DNA of 64,000 nt from positions 930,001 to 994,000 of the forward strand of contig JACTVC010000006.1 in assembly GCA_018417955.1 (NCBI GenBank). The letters are read 5' to 3'. The stretch comes from Laccaria trichodermophora. Lineage: Eukaryota > Basidiomycota > Agaricomycetes > Agaricales > Hydnangiaceae. The notes under the pieces were generated by a model that worked only from the letters and a program-made list of their open reading frames with translations, was not told the origin of the DNA and did not search any database. Within the stretch, counting starts at the first letter, position 1. Every line of letters starts with the position of its first letter. Both the position numbers and the translations under genes were made by a program. Positions 45,971 to 57,083 of this stretch are shown in pieces.

Positions 45971-47322
45971 TCAACTCGCCACACCGTCATCAAGTGATGT
46001 TGAAACGAGTTTACCTCCAAGGATCTTCAACTTCTTGCATAGCGAAATCACCGGGAGAGCTTGGTCTCTGAGGCACCACCCTCCTTCATACCCAGCCATA
46101 ACAATGAGCTCCTCAAGAGAGCTGGCATGCTTGCCTAGACAAAGATTATAAAATTGGTTGGCAGCAAGATCAGATTGTTCCTGGGTCTCAAGGTTTAAAG
46201 GCACCAGACGCAGTGTCTTCAATCCTGAATACGATGAGATGTAATCGAGAAGGGTGGTAGAGATATGGTTCACATCGATGTCAATAAGACGGACATCGGT
46301 CGTTTTCAATATCGCCCATATCTCGTCTGGATGCGAGCTTTCTGCCTTACCAACATACGCCCCGCCTGGATCAGATTCCGATGTCTTGGCATTGAGTAGC
46401 GTCAAGGATGTTAGGCGTTGAAGATGAGGAAGTGTTATTCTATCGAGCTTCAGTGAGAAACCATGCAAACCTAGATGCTTTAGCGGTAAGACGAAGTTTG
46501 GAGGGCAGTGCCTTAAAATATGATGAAAGGATGCCGCTGGACCGTACGTAGGTCCCACATGAAGGGTGTGAAGGTTTGGCGAGTTCGCAATCAAGAGTGA
46601 AAGGGGTTCAATGATATTTACGAAGTACTCTTTGTTGGGCGCAGATATCTTGATGCTCTGCAGATTATATAGAGTTTGTAGCTGGAGGTCTGCGGCATCA
46701 GGACTTCCTACAATGATCTCCAAGGATTCGAGGCGTGGAAGAGTTTTAACTGCATCTATGACCGCTGTTGGCGTCCACTTTGAATCATATCTGCCAATGT
46801 TCCACCTTAAAACTAATATCAACTCTGTTGAAAGGATCGATCGGTGACTCACTTGAGACTCTCCAGATTGCTTAAAGAGGCGATGGCCACCTGAAGCATG
46901 GCCTGCATTTTTTCCTCAGCAATCTTCACCTCAGGAGGGCATGGAGTGGGCGGTTTCTCCACCCATTCCTGCGTATCTGGGTTAAACACCCAAGGAGATC
47001 GATCGGATGGGTCCTTCGAAGGACAGAGGTTACGGATGTGCAGCTCTTTTGTGGCTGTCACCGCGTGATTCCCCTGCGTCGCCAGCGTCGTGAGTTGTGA
47101 CATGCCAACATCGAGTCGAGGCTTCATAATGTCGATGACAATCGATCGGAGAATGTGTGATTCGAGCACGGCACTCATCCTCTTGCAAACGAGGCGCAAT
47201 TTCGTTACATCGTTTCCCAACTACAGGAAGATTTAATAAAGGATTGGAAATGAGAACTGGGATCAACGTACCTGTGTACCGATTTGCTGTATAAGTTCGG
47301 GAGCGAGGGAATCTAGGCTCAT
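45971..47322 (-). CDS. F-box-like / leucine-rich protein, copy B, last exon missing
   Basis: Exons 47322-47272, 47220-46853 and 46805-45971. Exon 3 runs past the paralogous splice site to a stop, giving 417 aa. The first exon MSLDSLAPELIQQIGTQ and the F-box helix LGNDVTKLRLVCKRM match the family, as do leucine-rich stretches such as LPLKHLGLHGFSLKLDRITL. At the ancestral exon 3 donor the sequence is GTG|GCGAGT, a GC-type donor, but downstream homology to the paralogs stops at about 45932, so exon 4 is gone. It may make a shortened protein or be a pseudogene. Confidence 0.7.
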
Positions 47323-48450
47323 GATGGTTGTTATCTGAGTTGGAGGACATTCAAAGTATGCAGGGGCGACTCAGCATGCACCGCAACACTACTTGATTCT
47401 GACCGTGAATATAGCTAGCTAATAGCTGTCATCGCCGCCTCTTCCACCGCGTGGTGTGCTTGGATTTAGGCTCTTTGGCTGCTAGGCAAATCCTCGCCAG
47501 CCCATTTATCCGGGTTTGGGCAGTAACTCGTCTTGGGCCACATCGTTTCTTTCGATCGCGCCTCTGTCGAAAGCGAATACTCCACTAGGACTCGATGGAT
47601 GGACACCCTGTCACGTTGTTGTGAATGGGATACCATCTCACCAGCCTTTCTGCGTAAAACAAGTGGAAAAAGAAGAGGGAAACCGAAAAGGTCCATAGGG
47701 TCGAGACGTATGGACAGGATTCCCTTCAGGTGGCTTATCGGGATGAATTGGGACGGCAACGAAAACGATGACGACGGTATAGGACTTGTGATCTTTTCAC
47801 TTCCACCGACTCACCCGCCGAAGATCTAAGCCCACTGCAATATAAAATTGGAACAGGACAAGGCTAGCGTCAATAAACTCGTCCGATTTATGGCGAACTT
47901 AGGCCTCCTCCTTCCGCTCCCAGGCGTCCCACTTCAACCTTGAGGCGGGCTCGAACCCAGCACCCCTCACTACGACCTTCTAACCTACTGCGCCACCGAC
48001 GTCCACACAGCTCAAAGTCTACTGCACCATCCTTCTATCCTTCCTATTTCCTATCGCGGTATTCGCATCCTCTCCTTCTCAGGGATGCTTACCATGGCTT
48101 ACTTTCAACAGCGGGCTTGGGAGAGGTATAAGTACTGAAAGCGCCCAGTGGATTTATAGAGGGGTGGAAGAGGGCGTGACGTTGGAATTTGGCGACGAGC
48201 GCGAAGAGAAATCCCGACGACAAGGGGAGAAGGATCCGTTGTTAGCGCAGTTGGATTAGAGGTGGAAAGATCGAGGAGCGTGGTGTGTAATGCTTTTTCG
48301 TTGCTCTCTTCTTTTTTTTTTGCTCAAGCTACGTTCAGGTGCAAGGACTTGATGAAACTGAAACTGAACATGACGCGTAGCAGGCACTTGAAGATCTAGT
48401 ATGGCTCAGTACCCTCGCTACCTCTCCTTTCTCCTCCCTGTATTACACCG
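47323..48450. other. Gap with a tRNA-like relic
   Basis: The minus strand at about 47938-48002 has a good B-box match (GGTTCGAGCCC, 47957-47947) and an A-box-like TGGCGCAGTAGG (47995-47984), but they are closer than in a tRNA and the arms do not pair. A plus-strand frame at 47533-47829 has no recognisable features. No supported gene. Confidence 0.35.
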
Positions 48451-48906
48451 CTGCTGCTCAAGCTAGCGGACAATGGTTAAGTTCTCGAACACAAAAGAAT
48501 TCTTATGTCGACGACATGAGGTGGGCAAACTGCGTACCGCTCGCGATAGGACCAGTCAAATTCTTGGTCCGCGCCCTGCAGAGGTGCTGTTGGCTTCGGG
48601 CGAGGTGACATCTAACGATGATAACGACCTAGATATGGCGCTACGGCACGGTTATTCTGACATCTCTTCACACTCCGGCTCCCTGCTATCGATTCAGTTG
48701 CCATCAGTTTGTGATTCAGGCTTGTCGTGGTCAGAGTCGTCAACTGGATTGTAATGGGGTAAACCATGAGGACGAAGCTAAAGTGTTCCTTACGTTTCAC
48801 GCAAGCCTGTTATTAAGCTTATAAAAAGCAACCTACAGTATCTACTGCTGAATGGTAGTTTTTTCTGTTTAATTACCGTTCAGAAATCGTTGTCGTCAAA
48901 GTCGGG

Positions 48907-50615
48907 CTAATCAGAGTCGCATTGATACCTCAACGCTCCGCCAGCACTCCCAGCACCTTCACTCGGCGCCAGCGTAAACTCCCTTGAGTCGACGAAGATC
49001 GAGGGAACGGGTTTGGAAGACTCAGTTGCTTCGTACTCTCTGATGCATCCCAAAAGTTGCGTCGTCACATGCTGAACATGGCTCATCATCGGGTTAGCCC
49101 AAACATTCCAACGGAAGTCCCTCTTGAGGTCCGCAGGATGAACGGTCAGTTTCTCGATGCGAGGGAGTTGTGTGGTAACGTCCACCAACGACTTCTACAC
49201 CATTCGTGAGCCTGGCCTCACCATCGGAAAGAACAGATGAACTCACCACAGCGTCGTCGAGGGCTCCCGAAACGAGGCTACCCTCGAGGATCTTCAACTT
49301 CTTGCATTGCGAGATCACCACGAGAGCTTGATCCCCGAGGCACCACCCTCCTTCATACTCAGCTATAACAATGAGCTCTTCAAGGGTGCTCGTATGCTTG
49401 CCTAAACAAAGGTTATAAAATTGGTTGGCGGCAGGATCAGATTCTTCCTGAGTCTCAAAATTTGTAGGCGCCAGACGCAGTTTCTTCAATCCTGAGTAGG
49501 ATGAGATATAATCGAGAAGGGCGGTAGAGACATGGTTCACATCAACGCCGTTAAGACGGACATCGGTCGTCTTCAATACCGCCCATATCTCGTCTGGACG
49601 CGAGGTTTCTGCCGTACTAACATACGCCCCGTCTGGATCAGATCCCCATGTCGTGTAATTGTGTAGCGTCAGGGACGTTAGGCGGTGAAAGTGAGGAAGC
49701 GTTATGCTGTCGAGCTTCAGTGAGAATCCCTGCAAACCCAGATGCTTTAGTGGTAAGATGAGATTCGGAGGGCAATTCCTCAAAAGGCGATGAAGGGATG
49801 CCGTTGGACTGTATGTAGGTCCCAGATGAAGGGTGTGCAGGTTTGGCGAGTTCGCAATCAGGAGCGAAAGGGGTTCAATAGTTTTCACGAAGGAGTCGTT
49901 GTTGGGCGAGGATATTTTGATGATCTGCAGATTTCGTAGCGATTCTAGCCGGAGGTCTGCCATATCAAAACTTTTTTCTACAATTAACTCTAAAGATTCA
50001 AGAAGTGGAAGAGTTTTGGCTGCGTTGATGACCGCTGTTGGCGTCCACTTTGAATCGTACCCACCGATGTGCCATCTTGTCGCAAATGTTGATTCAGAAC
50101 ACTTCCTAAAAGAATCGAAGGGTGACTCACTTGAGACTCTGCAAATTGCTTAAAGAGGCGATGGCCACCTGGAGCATGGCCTGCATCTTTTCCTCAGCAA
50201 TCTTCACCTCAGGAGAACATGGAGGCGGCTGGTCCACCCATTTGTCCGCATCTGGGTCAAACACCCAATTAGGAGAGTCATCGGATGGGTCCTTCGAAGG
50301 ACAGAGGTTACGGATGTGCAACTTATGTGTGGCTGTCGCCGTGTGATTGCCCTGCGTCGCCAGCGTCGTGAGTTGTGATATGCCAACATCGAGCCGAGGT
50401 TTCGTGATGTCGATGGCAATCGACCGGAGAACGTGTGATTCGAGTAGGCTGCTCATACTCTTGCAAACGAGGCGCAATTCTGTAACATTGTTCCCTAACT
50501 ACAGAAAGGGACGGGTGAATGAAATGGTTGGAGATGTTGATAAGGGCTGGAATATACATACCTCTGTTCCAACTTGCTGGATAAGTTCGGGTGCCAGAGA
50601 ATCGAGGGCAGACAT
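48907..50615 (-). CDS. F-box-like / leucine-rich protein, copy C, intact
   Basis: Four exons: 50615-50562, 50498-50131, 50075-49247 and 49194-48907, summing to 512 aa with canonical GT-AG joints. It is the most complete member of the family here and the reference for the others. N-terminus MSALDSLAPELIQQVGTE; then a helical pair (LRLVCKSMSSLLESHVLRSI), acidic/proline stretch, leucine-rich segments (LLESLELIVEKSF, LILPLKHLGLQGF, HFHRLTSLTLHN), and C-terminal SHVQHVTTQLLGCIREYEA and FVDSREFTLAPSEGAG. Likely an SCF adaptor by domain resemblance. It is divergent from an EAF3 relic, mirroring copy D and EAF3. Confidence 0.85.
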
Positions 50616-50885
50616 GGTAGTCGAGTGCAAGTTGGAGGGACATGCATAGATGCAGTCGTGTTGAGTTACCGTCGAAACCAGGACTGCAACCGTCTTCGTT
50701 GTGATCAGGTTGTGATTCCGGTGTAAGCTCGGCGGCTCGCACCCGCAGCCTGGTATCGGAAACTTGAAGGTGTCTAACCGTGGTGTGGCAAGATCGCACT
50801 GGAAATATGTAACATTCTCAACCACCACGCGATTTCATACAGAAAAGTCAAGGATTTGAGTTGTTGAAGATGAGGAAGGCTGTCG

Positions 50886-51345
50886 AACGCCATCTTTCCG
50901 AGCGGGGCCACGGTCAGGTCAAGTCTTGGGTGAATGCGGTAATAAGTGTCAAGAAGAGGGGAAAGGAAGAGGCGACGAGAGCAGGTAATGAAACTTTCAT
51001 ATGTATGTACACAAACTCGTCCAGGACCGAGACGCGATTACAATGAACAGCCAGGTCCTACCTGCTCTTCCCTTGCTCATCCCAACTCACATCTCACAGC
51101 TCGTCCCCTCCCACGCGTCCCAACAGTTTTCGTGCTTTTTCGTGATTCTATCCTGTCCACAAAACCACCGCAGTACGTTCTCACTCCCTTTTCTTCTTCC
51201 CTGCGTTGGCTAATCATCACCCTAGCCTAATCGAACCCAACCTCTTCCTACCAACCATGATCTGCGGGCTCCAGTGATACTTCAACCGCGCCTGCGAACC
51301 CAACATCATCTACGCGAACGAACGCGCCCAGTTTGCCGAGCTCAA
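50886..51345 (+). pseudogene. EAF3/MRG15 pseudogene
   Basis: Degenerate copy of the EAF3 gene at 55.1-56.5 kb. The chromodomain part is missing: homology resumes at the sequence matching the end of EAF3 exon 1 (GTCAAGAAGAGGGGAAAGGA). Parts of exons 2-4 follow (HKLVQDRDAIT-like, PRVPT, LIEPNLFLPTMICGLQ). An in-frame TGA replaces a cysteine codon (CTCCAGTGATACTTC), and homology ends shortly after the AQFAEL segment. Not expected to be functional. Confidence 0.85.
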
Positions 51346-52801
51346 AAAGCTGGGACATGCGCTTGTCGACTGCCTCGTTCCGGCGTTTTCGTCTTCTTTG
51401 CTCTTTACGCGCTGCATCTTGAATCACGCAGCGAAGCACGAGCGGATGAACAAGAGTGGGATGAGGACGCCAGCAGCTGCTTTGCTTTTTCTTCGCGTTG
51501 GCTGCGGGTGTAACGCCGGAGTCGATCTGGTTAACGTCCGCAGAAGTTGGTATGCCTATGGAAGGGGTCGTTTATGTAGCAGTGAAAATAGGCCCTCCCG
51601 AGTTGGGAGAGGAAAGGAGCTTGGCGGCTGGCCGGCTGGGACAATGGTGATTTGGAGCAGATTCGGAGGGACTATGAGTTGCCGCCGTTCCACCATCTTC
51701 CAGGGGTGGACGCGTTGGAAGGGCGGAACCGGGAGAAATGAAGTAGATGTCGATGTCGGTGCTGTCGAGGCAGGAGGGATTGAGAGAGGCTATGGTACGC
51801 CACCCTTGCTGCATTCTGGGTTGCAGTGAGCTAAGAATCTCGCAAGTGTCAAAAAGAAAGGATGCTGTTTGCGGCATGTGATCTATGATTGACAGGATTG
51901 ACAGGATGTTCACAGCCAACATTGCTACATTGTTGGCCGCACGTACTTACCAACATACGCCGAAGGGAACAGCTTCTTCAAAACAGACCCAAGGAAATTA
52001 TTTTCCATACCCCGAAGTACGACACCCATTCAATCTACATCGTCTCTACCGTTGGTCTCTTCAACAGTGAATTCTCGTGGTGAGATTGCCTTGGGTGAGC
52101 ACGCTATCATCTCCCTCTGTACTCGTTTCTAAACTCAATGTAGAACCATCTATTGCGATCACTAAAAGTGGCATGTGTCGATCATTCCCTCGCAGATGGC
52201 ATACTTACCCCAATCCTAGGTCATCGTAATTGAGTGCCTTTACCTGAGCGCGGACCGCAGACCCAAACCCAGTCAAATTGGCTCGATCTTGGACTTGTGA
52301 AGGAGATCGTCGAAACAGGTTCTGCTCGGATCTGCACATTGCTCACCCCTTGACTATTGTCGCAGGCTGTGGTAAACAATATGGATACGTGGAACGAGTT
52401 CAGCTGGAGACGGTGGAGAAGGAACTGGATGGTTGGACACACAAGAATGCTCTAGAGCACCAATCGTCGTCGCCTGGGATGTTTTACACACATTCCTTTG
52501 TGCCGCTGGGCGGTCCATCGACGTCGGTTGTTGCCGACCTTCTCTTCACTTCGATCTACAACGACATTGCGGACAAACTCTTCTCAGATCTTCATGCGTC
52601 ACCATCCATAATGTTGACTGCGTTTATTATCTGCCAACTGTAGTAACAATTTGATTTGTCAATTCTTCCTATCTTCCTCTTAGGCCATGTTGTAACGCAG
52701 TATAAAGCGATAGAGAACCTCTTCTGGTTTTGTTCCTGTATTACCATGCCACATGATATTTCTCTCCATGATGAAGTTTCGAGAAAGTCGGATCCTGTAT
52801 C
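51346..52801. other. Insert between duplication units, unassigned
   Basis: About 1.4 kb with no counterpart in the other unit. Plus-strand coding-like pieces include LPTYAEGNSFFKTDPRKLFS (near 51.95 kb) and VQLETVEKELDGWTHKNALE then SVVADLLFTSIYNDIADKLF (52.38-52.6 kb). I could not assemble a gene or name a family. Confidence 0.3.
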
Positions 52802-53142
52802 GCCCCGTTGCTGCATAAGCTAGCGTACAATGGTTAAATTCTCGAGCACAAAAGAATTCTTACGTCGACGACAAAGGAGAAGTGGGCAAACTGCGTACCG
52901 CTCGAGGTAAGGAGACCAGTCAGATTCTTGGTCCGCGCCCTTCACTGGCAGAAGTCGGGCGAGGTGACATCAGACGATGATAACGACGTAGCTATGCGTC
53001 CATTAGATTGTGACGGTAAACCAGGAGGACGAAGCTAAAGTGTTCCTTAGTACGTTCCACACAAACCTAACGTTATTGAACTTATAAAAGGCAACCTACG
53101 GTATCTACTGCTGAATAGTAGTTCCTTCCCTTTAATTACTGT

Positions 53143-54849
53143 TTAGAAGCTGTCATCAGAGCCGGGTTCATCAGAGTCGCATTGATACCTCAACGCTCCA
53201 CCACTTCCAGCACCTTCACTCGGCGCCAGCATAAACTCCCTTGAGTCTACGAGGATCAAGGGAACGGGTTTGGAAGACTCAGTTGCTTCATACTCTCTGA
53301 TGCATTTCGAAAGCTGCGTCCTCACATAGTGAAAATGGCTCATTATCGGGTTACCACAAATATACCAACGGAATTCCTCCGGGCCTTTAGGATGAATGGT
53401 TAGTTTCTCCATGCGAGGGAGCTGTGTGGTAACGTCAATCAACAACTTCTACACCATTCGTGAGCCCAGCTTCACCATCGGAAATAACACATAAACTCAC
53501 CACAGCCGAATCGAGGCTACCCTCAAGGACCTTCAACTTCTTGCATAGCGAAATCACCACGAGAACTTGATTTCCGAAGCACCACCCGCCTTCGTACTGA
53601 GCCATAACGACGAGTTCTTCGAGAGTGCTCGTATGCTTGCTTAAACAAAGGTTATAAAATTGGTTGGCGGCAGGATCAGATTCTTCTTCAGTCTGCAAGT
53701 TTAGAGGCGCCAGACGCACTTTCTCCAATCCTGAGTAGGATGAGATATAATCGAGAAGAGTGGCGGAGATATGATCCACATCAATATCGTTAAGACGGAC
53801 ATCGGTCGTCTTCAATATCGCCCATATCTCGTCTGGATACGAGCCTTCTGCGTCTGAATTAGAATCCGATGTTGTGCAGTTGTGTAGTGTCAGGGACGTT
53901 AGGCGGCGGAGATGAGGAAGTGTTATGCTGTCCAGCTTCAGTGAGATTCCCAGCAAACCCAGATGCTTTAGTGTCAATGGTAAGACGAGGTTTGGAGGGC
54001 AGTTCCTCAAAAGACGATGAAGGGATGACGTTGCGCCATACGGAGGTTCCAAATGAAGGGTATGAAGGTTCGGCGAGTTCGCAATTAGAAGCGAAAGGGG
54101 TTCAATGATTTTTACGAAAGATTCGTAGTTGGGCGAGGATATTTTGATGCTCTGCAGATTTCGTAGCGATTCTAGGTGGAGGTCTGCTGTATCAAAACTC
54201 TTTTTTCTATAATCAACTCTAAGGATTCAAGGAGTGGAAGACTTTTGACCGCATTCATGACCGCTGCTGGCGTCCACTTTGAATCGTACCCACCAATGTG
54301 CCATCTTGCAGCAATCGTTATCTTGGAGCACTTAGAAGAATCAATGGGTAACTCACCTGAGACTCCGCAGGTTGCTTAACGAGGCGATGGCCACCTGGAG
54401 CATGGCCTGCATCTTTTCCTCAGCAACCTTCGCCTCAGGAGTGTTTGGAGTGGGCGGTTTCTCCACCCATTTCACCGTATCTGGGTCAAGCACCCAAGTA
54501 GGGGAGCGATCGCGGATGGGTCCTTCGAAGGACAGAGGTTAGGGATGTGCAGCTCATGTGTGGCTGTCGCCGCGTGATTGTCCTGCGTCGCCAGCGTCGT
54601 GAGTTGTGATATGCCAACATCGATTCGAGGCTTCGTAATGTCGATGGCAATCGATCGGAGAATGTGTGATTCGAGTACACTGCTCATACTCTTGCAAACA
54701 AGGCGCAATGCTGTAACATCCTTCCCCAACTACCGAAAAGAACCATTGAATGAAATGCTTGGAGATGTCGATAAGGGCTGGAATATACATACCTCTGTAC
54801 CGATTTCCTGGATAAGTTCGGGCGCTAGAGAATCGAGGGTAAACATCAT
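53143..54849 (-). pseudogene. F-box-like / leucine-rich protein, copy D, two frameshifts
   Basis: Same four-exon plan as copy C: 54849-54793, exon 2 from 54729, exon 3 to 53501, exon 4 53448-53143. Exon 2 has two extra bases near 54505-54515 relative to copy C, breaking the frame after CPSKDPSA. Exon 3 has two extra bases near 54199-54201 after GVHFESYPP-like antisense context, i.e. in the codons following LIIEKR. Beyond these points the family frame resumes (SLHRLLRNCPPNLVLPLTLK; YEGGWCFGNQVLVVISLCKK). The last exon is open. Two independent indels argue for a pseudogene over sequencing error. Confidence 0.8.
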
Positions 54850-55142
54850 GGTAGTCGAGTGCAAGTTGGAGGTCGGATTTGGGTCGGACATCCATAAAGG
54901 TAGCCCCGTTGAGGTCGGAATCACCACTGCACAGTCATTTTGACATCTCTTCGCACAACCACCTTGGTAGTGATCAGCTTGTGAGGTTGTGATTTCGGTT
55001 TACACTCTGCAGCTCGCACCCGCAGCCTGGTAATGGAAACTTGAGGTTGTTGACCTGCCGTCGTGGCTGGTGTGGCATGATCGAAGTCCAAGTCCCAAAA
55101 TGACAACAACAAACCACAACTGTGAACTTCACCATTCCTACC
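54850..55142. promoter_or_regulatory. Shared divergent upstream region of F-box copy D and EAF3
   Basis: Only 293 bp separate the two start codons, which point away from each other. Part of the region is kept in unit 1 of the duplication (GCTCGCACCCGCAGCCTGGT). Bidirectional promoter activity is inferred from the layout; no specific factor site is claimed. Confidence 0.4.
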
Positions 55143-56458
55143 ATGTCCTTTGTAGAAGAAACAGACCAAGCCCAAGCCCCAAAAACGGAGGTTTACGCCA
55201 TTGACGAGGCCGCATTGTGCTACCACCACCATCTCATTTACGAAGCCAAAATCCTCAAAGCCACTAGTTTGGACGACGAAAACGCGAGCATTACTGGTGC
55301 CATAGGCCCGCAATACTATGTGCACTACAAAGGGTGGAAAGAAAAGTGGAACGAATGGGTCCCCGCCGAGCGGCTGCTCAAAAAGACCCCCGAGAATTTA
55401 AAGCTGCAGGCCAGCCTGAAGGCCGCTCACCCCCATCTTTCGGGGCGCGGGCCTGGTCAGGCTAGCTCCGGTCTGGTCAAGTCTTGGGGGGGTTCGGCGA
55501 TAAGTGTCAAGAAGAGGGGAAGGAAGAGGCGACGAGAGCAGGTATCAAAACTTTTATACCGGCGGGGTTATTTTTTGCGTATTGCGCGTCGCTGACTCGA
55601 ATTTTAAAAAAGGACGAAGGGAACAGAAAGTTGGACAACATCCGTGTCAACGTCCCTAGTTCGCTCAAACATAAACTCGTCCAGGACCGAGACGCGATCA
55701 CAATAAACAACCAGGTTAGCTCGCTCTCCCTGCTCTGCCCTTGCTCAACTTAAACTCACGTCCCACAGCTCGTCCCCCTCCCACGCGTCCCAACAGCTTT
55801 TGACATCCTCAACTCCTTCAGTGACTCTATTCTGTCCACAAAACCACCACAGTACGCGTTCCTTCCCTTTTATTCTTTCCCCCGTTGACTAATCATCGGC
55901 TTAGCCTAATCGAACCCAACCTTGTCCTGCCAACCATAATCTCCGGGCTCCAATGCTACTTCGACCGCGCCTGCGGGCCCAATCTCATCTACGCGAATGA
56001 ACGGGCCCAGTTTGCTGAGGTTAGAAAACAATATTGGACGGGGCCGAAGGTCATAGTAGGCCAGGAGAAGGAAATGTGCCTCATTTATGGGGCAGAGCAT
56101 TTGCTACGGATGCTTGGTATGTTTTCTTTCTTCCTCCCTCTCTTTTATTTTGTTCTTGTTTGTTTTTATGATCAGGCTGACTTACTTCACCTGATAGTGG
56201 TGTTCCCAATGATGATAGTCAGTTCCGAATTAGATGACGGGTCGATCCAGATATTAAGGGATTATATCGATGAATTGCTTTTGTGTGTTTTTGCCCTCTG
56301 TGTCACGCTAATTCCATTACTTAACAAATGGGCAACATAGGTATATGGAACGCGAAAGGGAAAACATATTCCTTTCAGAATATCAAAGTGGAGATTCAGT
56401 AAATTTATGTGTTTCAAAGCCACCGTATGTATCCTGCCTGTGCATTGCCTATAGATGA
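55143..56458 (+). CDS. EAF3: Eaf3/MRG15/Alp13 chromatin protein
   Basis: Chromodomain-MRG subunit shared by NuA4 histone acetyltransferase and Rpd3S-type deacetylase complexes, where the family reads methylated H3K36. Six exons: 55143-55541, 55613-55714, 55769-55851, 55905-56116, 56198-56282 and 56341-56458, for 332 aa, a normal family length. The chromodomain spans about residues 20-90 (HHLIYEAKILKATSLDD, YYVHYKGWKEKWNEWVPAER). A basic linker (KKRGRKRRREQ) leads to the MRG domain: IRVNVPSSLKHKLVQDRDAI, ISGLQCYFDRACGPNLIYAN, VIVGQEKEMCLIYGAEHLLR, ILRDYIDELLLYM and IFLSEYQ. The intron 4 acceptor is set at 56197 because the nearer AG gives a stop. A dead copy lies at 50.9-51.3 kb. Confidence 0.9.
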
Positions 56459-57083
56459 CTGATGCACCCGCCTTGTCGTAGAGCACGGCGTCGTCGAAAC
56501 CAGAACCAAGGATGAGAAAACTACTCGTTTCAATTTTTTTGCTGCACATGTCGTGACAATATGGTTGTGTTCCTGCAATATAGGTTTGGAGCTTCTTGAC
56601 AGAGATCTGAGTATCCTTTGCTTAAAGGAAGCAGCCGAGGTCACCTCCACTGAGGGAGAACATTGAACTACATTCGGTATCGCATGTCTTATCAGAATTA
56701 CAGCATTACTTATACCCCAAACCGTTCCTCAATCCGAGTGCTTGTAAATGCAAAGTGTCATACGTACACTCTCATCCGGAGGTTAATTTTGTTGGGGCCC
56801 CAAAGCGACTGGGCAACTTCTTCTCGAGTAGGGCATCTCTTAAAGCTTAGCTTCGACCCCAGCGTCCATTTCGAATTCTAAGTTCTAAGTCTAAAAACGA
56901 TATGCTATTTGCTTCGTAAAGTGTAACTAACTACCTTTGAATACTATACTCGAATAAATACGTGCGTATTTCGAACCGAACTTGTCAATGAAAACATGCA
57001 TGCAATGTTGGAACCCCGTGAAAAGAAAAAGGAAAAAAAAAATCAGCATAAGTCAGTCCAGTCAGTCAGTCCGCGAACCAAGG
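56459..57083. other. Gap between convergent EAF3 and EOS1
   Basis: Holds the 3' regions of both genes. AT-rich, with short chance frames only. Confidence 0.5.

Larger units (their letters stand above)
48451..51345. repeat. Tandem segmental duplication, unit 1
   Basis: Homologous to about 52802-56030: shared 3' flank (CACAAAAGAATTCTTA, TCTTGGTCCGCGCCC, TATCTACTGCTGAAT), F-box copy, the intergenic stretch with CGCACCCGCAGCCTGGTA, and EAF3 exons. Unit ends are approximate. In this unit the F-box gene is open and the EAF3 copy is dead. Confidence 0.85.
52802..56030. repeat. Tandem segmental duplication, unit 2
   Basis: Counterpart of 48451-51345, offset by about 4.35 kb at its left part and 4.67 kb at its right part. 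The larger offset at the right reflects deletions in unit 1, including the chromodomain. In this unit the EAF3 gene is intact and the F-box copy carries frameshifts. Confidence 0.85.

Noticed and set aside
47938..48002. tRNA gene on the minus strand
   Set aside because: The B box is good and the A box fair, but they are about 6 nt too close and the D, anticodon and T arms do not pair. At most a tRNA-derived relic or SINE fragment; no second copy seen in the window.
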